Positions 54,421-63,381 of a stretch of DNA of 64,000 bases are shown here, in pieces. Position numbers and translations under genes: made by a program. Location of the stretch: NCBI RefSeq assembly GCF_002017865.1, contig NZ_MTJN01000002.1, positions 1,302,001 to 1,366,000 of the forward strand, read 5' to 3'. The notes beneath the pieces were generated by a model. It had not been told where the DNA came from. It did not search any database and saw only the letters and a program-made list of their open reading frames with translations. Each line of letters starts with the position of its first letter. The stretch's first letter is position 1. Source of the stretch: Rhodoferax fermentans (lineage in GTDB: Bacteria > Pseudomonadota > Gammaproteobacteria > Burkholderiales > Burkholderiaceae_C).

Positions 54421-55521
54421 ATGTCCGCACTTATTATCAAACCCGCATCGGAAGCCAAATGGGATTGCGCTTCGTTCGGCGAAGTCATGCTGCGTTTTGA
54501 CCCCGGCTTTGGCCGCGTGCGCAATGCCCGCAGCTTTCAAGTCTGGGAAGGTGGTGGTGAATACAACGTGGCCCGAGCCATGCGCAAATGCTGGGGCAAA
54601 CGCGCCGCTGTTGTGACCGCCCTGCCCAAGAACGACTTGGGTTGGCTGGTGGAAGACCTGATCATGCAAGGTGGCGTCGACATGAGCCACCTGATCTGGC
54701 GTGATTTTGACGGTCTGGGCAACAACACCCGCGTCGGTCTGAACTTCACCGAAAAAGGCTTTGGCGTCCGTCCGGCCCTGGGTTGTTCTGACCGCGGCCA
54801 CTCTGCCGCCTCTCAGATCCGCCCCGGTGAAGTCAACTGGGAAAAACTGTTTGGTGAAGAAGGTGTGCGTTGGTTCCATACCGGTGGCATTTTTGCCGCA
54901 CTGGCCAGCAACACCGCCGAAGCCGTGATTGAAGCGGTGGAAGTCGCCAAGAAGTACGGTACCGTGGTCGCTTATGACCTGAACTACCGCGCATCCCTGT
55001 GGAAGAGCCAAGGCGGCAAGGAAGGCGCACAACGCGTCAACCGTCACATTGCGAAATACGTCGACGTGATGATTGGCAACGAAGAGGACTTCACCGCCTG
55101 CCTGGGCTTTGAAGTGGAAGGCGCCGACGAACACCTGACCAAGATCGAAACTGACAGTTTCAAGAAGATGATTCAGGCTGCCGTAGCCGCGTTCCCCAAC
55201 TTCAAGGTCGCAGCAACCACCTTGCGCAAGGCAACCACCGCCACGCTCAACGATTGGTCTGCCCTGCTGTATTACGAAGGCCAGTTGTACCAGTCGATGA
55301 AGCGCGACAACCTGGAAATTTATGACCGCGTGGGTGGTGGCGACGGTTTTGCTTCCGGCTTGGCCTATGGCTTCCTGGAAGGCAAGGGCCCGCAAGCTGC
55401 TGTGGAATACGGTGCAGCCCACGGCGCGCTGGCCATGACCACACCTGGCGACACCTCCATGGTGCGTGTTGAGGAAGTGGAAGCGGCCATGAAGGGCAAA
55501 GGCGCCCGCGTGATCCGCTAA
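54421..55521 (+). CDS. kdgK: 2-keto-3-deoxygluconate kinase (first, PfkB family)
   Basis: Phosphorylates KDG to KDPG, the Eda substrate. The 366-residue product has the PfkB N-terminal glycine motif WEGGGEYNVARAM (about 41-53) and the C-terminal active-site motif YDRVGGGDGFASGLAYG (about 302-318), in which GGGD replaces the usual GAGD. The ATG at 54421 is 10 nt from AAGGA; an in-frame TTG at 54412 is too close to it. It belongs to the dctPQM-uxaA-eda-kdgK run. It is longer than, and only distantly like, the second kinase at 55736-56683. Confidence 0.87.
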   Translation: MSALIIKPASEAKWDCASFGEVMLRFDPGFGRVRNARSFQVWEGGGEYNVARAMRKCWGKRAAVVTALPKNDLGWLVEDLIMQGGVDMSHLIWRDFDGLGNNTRVGLNFTEKGFGVRPALGCSDRGHSAASQIRPGEVNWEKLFGEEGVRWFHTGGIFAALASNTAEAVIEAVEVAKKYGTVVAYDLNYRASLWKSQGGKEGAQRVNRHIAKYVDVMIGNEEDFTACLGFEVEGADEHLTKIETDSFKKMIQAAVAAFPNFKVAATTLRKATTATLNDWSALLYYEGQLYQSMKRDNLEIYDRVGGGDGFASGLAYGFLEGKGPQAAVEYGAAHGALAMTTPGDTSMVRVEEVEAAMKGKGARVIR

Positions 55522-55529
55522 ACGCTGAA

Positions 55530-55551
55530 GGTGGGGTGGTAACACCCCACC
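55530..55551 (+). terminator. Stem-loop after the first KDG kinase gene
   Basis: GGTGGGGTG (55530-55538) and CACCCCACC (55543-55551) form a perfect 9-bp stem with a 4-nt loop, 8 bp after the stop codon. It has no T run; the repeat terminator lies 70 bp further on. Confidence 0.6.
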
Positions 55552-55618
55552 AGCCCAAGCGCCTGCTTGTCGGGGGCTTGGGTGGGTTGGATACGAAGCC
55601 CACGAACAGCTTATATAA

Positions 55619-55667
55619 AAAAAATAGCACCTGCCCCTTATTCGATAAGGGCCAGGTGCTATTTTTA
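55619..55667. repeat. Dispersed palindromic repeat, copy 6, terminator-like
   Basis: AAAATAGCACCTG (55621-55633) pairs with CAGGTGCTATTTT (55653-55665), and CCCTTAT with ATAAGGG inside, leaving a 3-nt loop. A and T runs on both sides make it a plausible bidirectional terminator between the two convergent kinase genes. The CCCTTAT/ATAAGGG core matches the other copies, but the outer stem has compensating changes. Confidence 0.85.
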
Positions 55668-55735
55668 TGGATAACTCGGCAAAAACCTGCCGACCTCAGA
55701 ATCAGGCGCCACACAAGCCGTGGCGCCTGCCGTCA

Positions 55736-56683
55736 TCAGGGTTTGGGGGCTGCTGCAAAGGACTTCAGGAAGTCTGCCACCCGTGCTTCGGTGGGCAGCG
55801 GTGCCACAGCACCATACCCTTGGGTCGACAAGGCCGCCGATGCCACCGCCCAGCGGGCACTGGCGAAGACATCCTCACCCCGCGCGCGTCGCGCCAGATA
55901 GGCGCCGTTGAAGCAGTCACCCGCACCAGTCGCATCCACCGCCTTCACCGGGAAAGCCGGGATCTTCTGAATCTGCTTGCCATCAGACACCATCACACCT
56001 TCGATGCCCATTTTCATGACCACCACCTTGGTGCCTTGTTTATGGGCCCAGGCTATCAGGTCTTCTGGGGCATGCAAGCCAGACAGCTTGGACAGCTCCT
56101 CCAGCCCTGGCAAAAACTCGTCTGCCAAAGCGATGGTTTCGATGACCGTGGACCGGGCATCTTCCAGCGACCACAGCGCAGATCGCAGGTTGGGGTCATA
56201 CGACACACGGGCGCCAGCGGCACGCGCCATGGCGATGGCAGCCGCCACGGTCTCATGGGCGTTGGCGCTGATGGCCTGGCTGATCCCGGTCACATGCAGG
56301 TACTTGGTGTTGCCAATCAGGGCAGGCGACAGGTCTGACGGCCGCATGCCGCTGGCGGCCGAGCCCTTGCGCAGGTAGGAGAAATGGTGGCCATCGGCGT
56401 CATGGTGCACAAAATAGACCCCTGTGGGGGCATCTTTGTGCACGTGCACGGCACTGACGTCCACCCCCTCAGACTTCCAAAGCGCCAGGCACATGTCACC
56501 CAGCGCATCACTGCCCACCAGCGACACATACGCACAGCGTGCGCCTTGCCGGGCGGCCGCAATGGTGGTGTTGGAGGTGTCACCGCCAAAACCCTGCAAG
56601 TACATCCGGCCATCGCCCTGTGGGATCTGGTTGAACTCCACCATGGCCTCACCCAGCGCCACCACATCGTATTGATGATTCAT
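55736..56683 (-). CDS. kdgK: 2-keto-3-deoxygluconate kinase (second, PfkB family)
   Basis: 315-residue PfkB kinase of the usual proteobacterial KdgK form: YDVVALGEAMVEFNQ at the start, FGGDTSNTTIAAARQGA (about 32-48), SYDPNLRSALW (about 175) and the active-site motif VDATGAGDCFNGAYLARRARG (about 254-274) with an intact GAGD. It is encoded with kdgF on the minus strand, divergent from kduI-kduD. This places it with the unsaturated-uronate branch, and makes it a second enzyme for the same step. Confidence 0.88.
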   Translation of the reverse strand: MNHQYDVVALGEAMVEFNQIPQGDGRMYLQGFGGDTSNTTIAAARQGARCAYVSLVGSDALGDMCLALWKSEGVDVSAVHVHKDAPTGVYFVHHDADGHHFSYLRKGSAASGMRPSDLSPALIGNTKYLHVTGISQAISANAHETVAAAIAMARAAGARVSYDPNLRSALWSLEDARSTVIETIALADEFLPGLEELSKLSGLHAPEDLIAWAHKQGTKVVVMKMGIEGVMVSDGKQIQKIPAFPVKAVDATGAGDCFNGAYLARRARGEDVFASARWAVASAALSTQGYGAVAPLPTEARVADFLKSFAAAPKP

Positions 56684-56767
56684 GTCAAAAATCCTTTGAG
56701 TTTTACGTGGTTGTCACCCGCCTTCATGCGGCACAGCACCGCAGGCACTTTGGCGACAGCCGTCTTG

Positions 56768-57100
56768 TTAGAGAAAGTCGTCCCGGCGCGGTGAGAACTG
56801 GTCAAGCAGCATGCTGCCCTGCTCCAGCGAGACCACACCATGCCAGACCAGCTTTGGTGCAACAAAGGCATCACCAGCGGTCAAGGTGCGCTTGACACCC
56901 GCCACATCCACTTCAAAGGACCCCGCCACGACAAAGGCGATCTGGTCATGCGCATCATGGGCATGTGCGGTGCCAATCGACCCTTTGTCGAACTGAACCA
57001 GCACAGACATCAGGTCTGGCGTATGACCCACAATTTTTCGCCGGATGCCATCACCCAGTTCGATCCAGGGGGTGTTGGCGTTGTCAAAGTAATGTTCCAT
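56768..57100 (-). CDS. kdgF: KdgF, cupin for unsaturated uronate linearisation
   Basis: Small cupin of 110 residues that helps convert 4,5-unsaturated uronates (from pectin or alginate lyases) into the open-chain ketouronate used by KduI. Metal ligands are visible in GTAHAHDAHDQIAFVVAG (about residues 44-61) and the late His in LVWHG (about 86). The ending LLDQFSPRRDDFL is nearly identical to known KdgF C-termini, and the length is right. I prefer the ATG at 57100 over a GTG at 57112. It precedes the second KDG kinase and is divergent from kduI. Confidence 0.85.
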   Translation of the reverse strand: MEHYFDNANTPWIELGDGIRRKIVGHTPDLMSVLVQFDKGSIGTAHAHDAHDQIAFVVAGSFEVDVAGVKRTLTAGDAFVAPKLVWHGVVSLEQGSMLLDQFSPRRDDFL

Positions 57101-57197
57101 TGCAGTACTCACGGTGGTTAAAAAGGCAAGCTTGAACAGAAAAATAGAAGCTTGTCAGGACAAGACGTTTCCGATAATGTATCATTCAACAAACAAT

Positions 57198-57213
57198 TTG
57201 AAACGCCGGTTCA
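57198..57213. promoter_or_regulatory. Candidate KdgR-type operator, kdgF/kduI promoter region
   Basis: TTGAAACGCCGGTTCA, the same 16-bp palindrome type as at 48923-48938 and 48988-49003. It lies between divergent kdgF and kduI, about 100 bp from each start. Confidence 0.55.
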
Positions 57214-57313
57214 ATAAATAGTAACTGCATTTCATAAATGTTGTGAGTTGCGTCAATTTCTGCCGCAGCCTGAACCAACCCAGAGCCACACAAGGCCAAC
57301 ATCGAGAGCAACC

Positions 57314-58150
57314 ATGGAAATTCGCCAACCCATCCACAGCGACCACGTTCGCACGCTTGACACCGAAGGCCTGCGCAAGCAATTTCTGGTTGAAGATCTG
57401 TTCAAAGCCAATGAGGCCACTCTGACCTACAGCCAGATCGACCGCATCATCGTTGGCGGCATCATGCCCGTCAACCAAGCGGTGCGCTTCTCACCTGAGC
57501 TGGGCCGTTTTACCGGTACCGACTTTTTCCTGCAACGCCGGGAACTGGGCCTGATCAACATTGGCGGCGCTGCCCGCGTGGTGGCCGATGACGAGACTTT
57601 CGAGATCGGCTCGCGTGAAGCCTTGTACATTGGCCAAGGCACCAAGCAATTGGAGTTCACCAGTGTTGATGCTGCGCACCCCGCCAAACTGTATTTCAAC
57701 TGTGCACCGGCACACACCCGCTACCCCAGCCGCAAGATCACTCAGGCACAGGCGTCTCCTGAAACGCTGGGCGCCCCGGAAACCAGCAATCGCCGCACCA
57801 TCTACAAGTATCTGGTGCCCGATGTATTGCCGACCTGCCAACTCTCCATGGGCCTGACCCAGCTGGAACCCGGCAACATGTGGAACACCATGCCCTGCCA
57901 CACCCATGACCGTCGCATGGAGGTGTACTTCTACTTCGACATGAACGACAACGCCGCAGTGTTCCACATGATGGGTGAACCAACTCAGACCCGCCACATC
58001 GTTGTTCACAACGAACAAGCGGTGATCAGCCCGAGCTGGTCCATCCACTCGGGCGTGGGCACCCAAGCCTACACCTTCATCTGGGGCATGGTCGGCGAGA
58101 ACCAAGTCTTTAAAGACATGGATCACGTGCCGATGAGCGCCATTCGCTAA
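57314..58150 (+). CDS. kduI: 5-keto-4-deoxyuronate isomerase
   Basis: Zinc cupin that converts 5-keto-4-deoxyuronate (DKI) to 2,5-diketo-3-deoxygluconate (DKII). Exactly 278 residues, the family length. The start [21 protein letters not shown] is typical; metal ligands appear in [17 protein letters not shown] (about residues 194-210) and the later [12 protein letters not shown]. The ATG at 57314 fits this N-terminus; the upstream in-frame ATG at 57248 lies within the operator region. Confidence 0.96.
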   Translation: MEIRQPIHSDHVRTLDTEGLRKQFLVEDLFKANEATLTYSQIDRIIVGGIMPVNQAVRFSPELGRFTGTDFFLQRRELGLINIGGAARVVADDETFEIGSREALYIGQGTKQLEFTSVDAAHPAKLYFNCAPAHTRYPSRKITQAQASPETLGAPETSNRRTIYKYLVPDVLPTCQLSMGLTQLEPGNMWNTMPCHTHDRRMEVYFYFDMNDNAAVFHMMGEPTQTRHIVVHNEQAVISPSWSIHSGVGTQAYTFIWGMVGENQVFKDMDHVPMSAIR

Positions 58151-58179
58151 ACCAACCGCTTAACACAACAAGGAACAAC

Positions 58180-58941
58180 ATGATTTTGAACAATTTCAAA
58201 CTGGATGGCCGCGTTGCCATCGTCACTGGCTGCAACACTGGCTTGGGCCAAGGCATGGCGCTGGCACTGGCGCAGGCTGGCGCCGACATCGTCGGCGTCA
58301 ACGTCGCTGCTCCGGACGACACCCGCACGCTGATTGAAGCCACAGGCCGCCGTTTTCTCGATCTGCGTGCCAATTTGTCAGACGTCAGCAGCATTGACGG
58401 CCTGGTGAAACAAGCGCTGACTCTGACGGGCAGCATCGACATTCTGGTGAACAACGCCGGCATCATCCGCCGCGAAGATGCCATCAACTTCAGCGAGAAA
58501 GACTGGGACGATGTGGTTGACCTCAACCTCAAGTCGGTATTCTTCTTCTCACAAGCCGTGGCACGCCAGTACATCGCACAAGGCACAGGTGGCAAGATCA
58601 TCAACGTGGCATCCATGCTGTCGTATCAAGGTGGCGTGCGGGTTCCGTCCTACACCGCCTCCAAGAGCGGCGTGATGGGCATCACCCGTGCCTTGGCCAA
58701 CGAATGGGCCAAACATGGCATCAATGTGAACGCCATCGCCCCTGGCTACATGTCCACCGACAACACCAGTGCCCTGCGCGCCGATGAAGCCCGCAGCACA
58801 GCCATTCTGGATCGCATCCCGGCAGGTCGCTGGGGTGTGCCCGCTGACATGGCGGGCCCGGTGGTGTTTTTGTCATCGGCTGCTGCCGACTACATCAATG
58901 GCTACACCGTGGCTGTGGACGGTGGCTGGCTCGCACGTTAA
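58180..58941 (+). CDS. kduD: 2-deoxy-D-gluconate 3-dehydrogenase / DKII reductase
   Basis: Short-chain dehydrogenase reducing 2,5-diketo-3-deoxygluconate to KDG, 253 residues. The nucleotide motif is VTGCNTGLGQGMALALA (about 14-30, TGxxxGxG), NNAGI near residue 90, and the catalytic Tyr-x-x-x-Lys is YTASK (about 157-161), preceded by the Ser in VASMLSYQGG. The ATG follows AAGGAA. Immediately downstream of kduI and before a strong terminator. Confidence 0.94.
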   Translation: MILNNFKLDGRVAIVTGCNTGLGQGMALALAQAGADIVGVNVAAPDDTRTLIEATGRRFLDLRANLSDVSSIDGLVKQALTLTGSIDILVNNAGIIRREDAINFSEKDWDDVVDLNLKSVFFFSQAVARQYIAQGTGGKIINVASMLSYQGGVRVPSYTASKSGVMGITRALANEWAKHGINVNAIAPGYMSTDNTSALRADEARSTAILDRIPAGRWGVPADMAGPVVFLSSAAADYINGYTVAVDGGWLAR

Positions 58942-59037
58942 TGACGCAACCCGGGCCAAGCGCCTGCAAACGTCATCGTTGCAGTTCCATTAGCTGATCT
59001 TCAAACGGTGTGACCTCAAAAACTTGCACTTTGTTGG

Positions 59038-59067
59038 CTACCCAACCCTTTGGTTGGGTAGTTTCTT
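59038..59067 (+). terminator. Intrinsic terminator after kduD
   Basis: CTACCCAACC (59038-59047) and GGTTGGGTAG (59052-59061) form a perfect 10-bp stem with a 4-nt loop, followed by TTTCTT. Confidence 0.88.
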
Positions 59068-59118
59068 CGGCTGTAAGGAATACAATTTGAAACACACTTC
59101 CAGGGGAATCAAAACAAA

Positions 59119-59919
59119 ATGGCTGATGAATCCTATGATGTAAAGCAACCTGAGTCGGTGGCGGCCGTGCTCAAGGTATTTGCTCTGCTGCAGGCCTTGT
59201 CTGAAAACAACGAGACCGGCATTTCTGACCTGTCTGTGCGCTTGGCCATGCCCAAGGCAACCGTCTACCGGTTTTTGCAAACCATGATGACGGTGGGTTA
59301 TGTCAGACAGGAAAAGGACAGCGAACGTTATGGTTTGACCATGAAGATGTTCGAGCTGGGCACCAAAGCCCTGCAGTTCCCCGACCTGGTCGACCTGGCC
59401 AAACACCACATGCAGATGATGGCCGACATCACCGGCGAAACGGTGCACTTGGGCACCTTGATCGACAGCGAGATCATCTACATCCACAAAGTGGACTCGC
59501 GCCACAACCTGGGCATGTACTCCCGCGTGGGACGACGTGCGCCGCTGCATTGCACCGCCATTGGCAAGGTCTTGATGGCCTGGGAAGACCCTGAGCGCCG
59601 TGACCGCATCTTGAAAGGTGCAGATTTCAAGCGTTTCCGGGAAAAAACCATTGTGGATGCTGCTGCGTTTGTGACCGAACTGCAGCAGGTCAAGGCGCAG
59701 GGTTTCGGCGAAGACCGGGAAGAATTTGATGACCACATCCGCTGCCTGGGTGTGCCCATTTTTGACCGCCTGAGCCGGCCGATCGCGGGGTTCAGCATTT
59801 CATTCCCGACCTTCCGCTACGACGACTCCAAGAAGGACGAAATTGTGGCCATGCTGCAAGGCGCCGCCAAAGACATCTCGGCCCAACTCGGTTGCTCCAA
59901 CTTCCCTCTGGACAAGTAA
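59119..59919 (+). CDS. kdgR: IclR-family transcriptional regulator (KdgR-like)
   Basis: 266-residue regulator with an N-terminal winged helix-turn-helix (about 15-75, GISDLSVRLAMPKATVYRFLQTMMTVGYV) and a C-terminal IclR ligand domain (about 90-260; GETVHLGTLIDSEIIYIHKVDS, RAPLHCTAIGKVLMAW, GFGEDREEFDDHIRCLGVPIFD). IclR proteins of this type (KdgR) repress uronate genes and respond to KDG. The TGAAAC-N3-GTTTCA-like sites at three divergent promoters in this cluster are its probable targets; a weaker one (TTGAAACACACTTCCA) lies just upstream of this gene. Confidence 0.85.
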   Translation: MADESYDVKQPESVAAVLKVFALLQALSENNETGISDLSVRLAMPKATVYRFLQTMMTVGYVRQEKDSERYGLTMKMFELGTKALQFPDLVDLAKHHMQMMADITGETVHLGTLIDSEIIYIHKVDSRHNLGMYSRVGRRAPLHCTAIGKVLMAWEDPERRDRILKGADFKRFREKTIVDAAAFVTELQQVKAQGFGEDREEFDDHIRCLGVPIFDRLSRPIAGFSISFPTFRYDDSKKDEIVAMLQGAAKDISAQLGCSNFPLDK

Positions 59920-59972
59920 GCCTGCGGCAGGCGGGTTTCGCGCTAAACCATCGGCTGTGTAAGCCCGCCTGA

Positions 59973-59999
59973 ACGCCAGCCCACTCAGTGAGCTGGCGT
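59973..59999. terminator. Stem-loop after the IclR-type gene
   Basis: ACGCCAGC (59973-59980) and GCTGGCGT (59992-59999) form a perfect 8-bp stem with an 11-nt loop, between the convergent IclR gene and the DUF1653 gene. There is no T run, so its role is uncertain. Confidence 0.5.
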
Positions 60000-60081
60000 G
60001 ACCCTCTTGGAGGGTTTGCGCCCCAGACGCAACCAGTTCACATCGCTGTCTGCACCCTCGCAATTTTGAGCAAGAAGCGCC

Positions 60082-60834
60082 CTACTCGGCCTCGGCGATT
60101 ACCACAAATCTCGGGACGGTCCCGTTCTCTGTTGAAACCATCTCCTGCATGTCAGCCAGTGGACGCATCCAAACGGTATCCTGTTTGTCACCCTGAAGCG
60201 GCTTGTAGAGCACACCCAGTTCCAGCGTCGCCTCGATCAGACAGGTGCCAACCACCGTATAGAGCCCACCCTTGTAGTGCCGCAGCTGTACGCCAGGTTT
60301 GCATTGGTCTGGGTTCAGGGGAATCGGCGGCATGTGTTCACGCTCAGCAATCGCGGTAACCAGCGCAGACAGGCTTGCAGGCGCCGTTTCATGCTTGCGC
60401 CCGGTGTTGTCCTGTCCCAGCTGGGCAATCAGCTGCTCGGATTCGGCAAGACGCATGCGCAAGGCCTGATTCTCCAGCGTCAAGCGCTGCACCTCGGCAG
60501 CGAGGTCATCCGCAACCGCGGTGACGCGCTCCCGCACGCTGTCACGGCTCAGGATCAATCGGGAACCCAAAGCCTCCAGCCAGCTCAGGATCTCCACACG
60601 TGTGCTGTCTTTGTGCAGTGGATTTTGCAAGGTGGCTTTCTTGACATCGGCACGTCGGCACAGCTCGGACTGTGTGACCCGTCCGTGGTTGAACGGGTAA
60701 ATACCTTGGTGCTGGTCAATGTCCCTCTCAATATCGGCCATGGCCTGGCGTAGTCGCCTGAGGGCAGCCTCGGTTCTGGCATTGCCCTTATCTGGTGCAG
60801 TTTGGAGCGTGGGCAGGGTATGGTTGCTGGACAT
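60082..60834 (-). CDS. HTH/coiled-coil protein with a C-terminal DUF1653 domain
   Basis: 250-residue protein of unknown function with three parts. Residues about 35-95 (GRVTQSELCRRADVKKATLQNP) look like a helix-turn-helix of a kind seen in proteins near tyrosine recombinases. Residues about 105-145 (VADDLAAEVQRLTLENQALRMRLAESEQLIAQL) form a coiled coil. Residues about 175-245 (GVQLRHYKGGLYTVVG, LYKPLQ, VWMRPLADMQEMV) match DUF1653, which normally occurs alone as a short protein. The ATG at 60834 is the natural start. Monocistronic, lying between the IclR gene and groES. Linkage to mobile DNA is not evident here. Confidence 0.75.
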   Translation of the reverse strand: MSSNHTLPTLQTAPDKGNARTEAALRRLRQAMADIERDIDQHQGIYPFNHGRVTQSELCRRADVKKATLQNPLHKDSTRVEILSWLEALGSRLILSRDSVRERVTAVADDLAAEVQRLTLENQALRMRLAESEQLIAQLGQDNTGRKHETAPASLSALVTAIAEREHMPPIPLNPDQCKPGVQLRHYKGGLYTVVGTCLIEATLELGVLYKPLQGDKQDTVWMRPLADMQEMVSTENGTVPRFVVIAEAE

Positions 60835-60904
60835 GGCAAGAGTTTAAAGGAGCGACCTGGCACAGTTCAGCACACCATTGGCATCAGGAAATGTCAACAG
60901 AGCT

Positions 60905-60930
60905 CTTGAAAAGCTTTCAAACGCCCTTAT
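60905..60930 (+). promoter_or_regulatory. Possible sigma-32 heat-shock promoter of groESL
   Basis: CTTGAAAA (60905-60912) and CCCTTAT (60924-60930) separated by 11 bp resemble the sigma-32 -35 (CTTGAAA) and -10 (CCCCAT-like) elements. It ends just upstream of the CIRCE element. Confidence 0.45.
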
Positions 60931-60932
60931 CA

Positions 60933-60959
60933 TTAGCACTCGATAGAGATGAGTGCTAA
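60933..60959 (+). promoter_or_regulatory. CIRCE element (HrcA operator)
   Basis: TTAGCACTC (60933-60941), 9-bp spacer, GAGTGCTAA (60951-60959): a perfect CIRCE inverted repeat. It puts groESL under HrcA repression, about 100 bp upstream of groES. Confidence 0.97.
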
Positions 60960-61060
60960 CAGCACGGTGTGATGAACACACATCTCTTCAAGACAACAAC
61001 AGCCTGCTGCCACAGCTGGCGTTTGCGTTTTAACCTTGTTTCAAACTTTAGGAGATCTTT

Positions 61061-61351
61061 ATGAAACTTCGTCCCCTGCACGATCGCGTGATTGTCAAGC
61101 GCGTTGAGAACGAAACCCGCACCGCTTCTGGCATCGTGATCCCTGACAGTGCTGCTGAAAAGCCTGATCAAGGTGAAGTGCTGGCCGTTGGCCCTGGCAA
61201 GAAGAACGACAAGGGCGAACTCGGCGCGATGAGCGTGAAGGTTGGTGACCGCGTGTTGTTCGGCAAGTACAGCGGCCAGACCGTCAAGGTCGATGGCGAC
61301 GAACTGTTGGTCATGAAAGAAGACGACCTGTTCGCAGTCGTCGAGAAGTAA
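61061..61351 (+). CDS. groES: Co-chaperonin GroES
   Basis: Ten-kDa lid of the GroEL chaperonin, 96 residues. [18 protein letters not shown] at the start, the mobile loop [19 protein letters not shown] (about 17-35), and [30 protein letters not shown] lies 8 nt before the ATG. It is in an operon with groEL, controlled by CIRCE. Confidence 0.99.
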   Translation: MKLRPLHDRVIVKRVENETRTASGIVIPDSAAEKPDQGEVLAVGPGKKNDKGELGAMSVKVGDRVLFGKYSGQTVKVDGDELLVMKEDDLFAVVEK

Positions 61352-61360
61352 GCACTCAAT

Positions 61361-63083
<1,723 letters not shown>

Positions 63084-63095
63084 GAGCTCCTTGCC

Positions 63096-63208
63096 TGAGG
63101 CTCCAGGCCGTCGTTGCAAGGGTTTGCCGTACCGCAGGTACTGTCTTCACCCTTGCGTCTAGGCCTGAAGCCTCATGCTGCGTCGAGTGGCTCTTGTGGC
63201 GCTCGACT
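63096..63208 (+). other. Structured trailer downstream of groEL
   Basis: A three-tier hairpin: outer stem TGAGGCTCCAGGCC (63096-63109) with GGCCTGAAGCCTCA (63162-63175, one mismatch), middle stem GCAAGGGT (63116-63123) with ACCCTTGC (63149-63156), inner stem GTACC/GGTAC (63129-63141). A separate hairpin of GTCGAGTG and CGCTCGAC follows (63183-63208). They precede the final terminator. Function unknown; an mRNA-stabilising trailer or a small RNA are options. Confidence 0.55.
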
Positions 63209-63216
63209 CACCAACT

Positions 63217-63253
63217 AAAAAACCCCGCAGAGCGCGAGCTTTGCGGGGTTTTT
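63217..63253. terminator. Intrinsic terminator of groESL
   Basis: AAAAACCCCGCA (63218-63229) pairs with TGCGGGGTTTTT (63242-63253) around a 12-nt loop, with T runs on both outer sides, so it may act in both directions. Confidence 0.92.
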
Positions 63254-63261
63254 ACTATGGT

Positions 63262-63316
63262 TTCAGAAGCTGCTTACCCTTGAACGATAAGGGCTGGAGG
63301 CCATTTTCCCTTAAAA
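63262..63316. repeat. Dispersed palindromic repeat, copy 8
   Basis: GAAGCTGCTTACCCTTGA and ATAAGGGCTGGAGGCCATT, partly degenerate arms of the shared palindrome, between groEL and the HAD gene. The short rest of this gap (63317-63381) shows nothing else. Confidence 0.7.
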
Positions 63317-63381
63317 CTTCACGCCTGATTGGACGCCAGGTCGTCAGCGGGAACACCCGCCTCTCAGATCACCAGGAAGCG

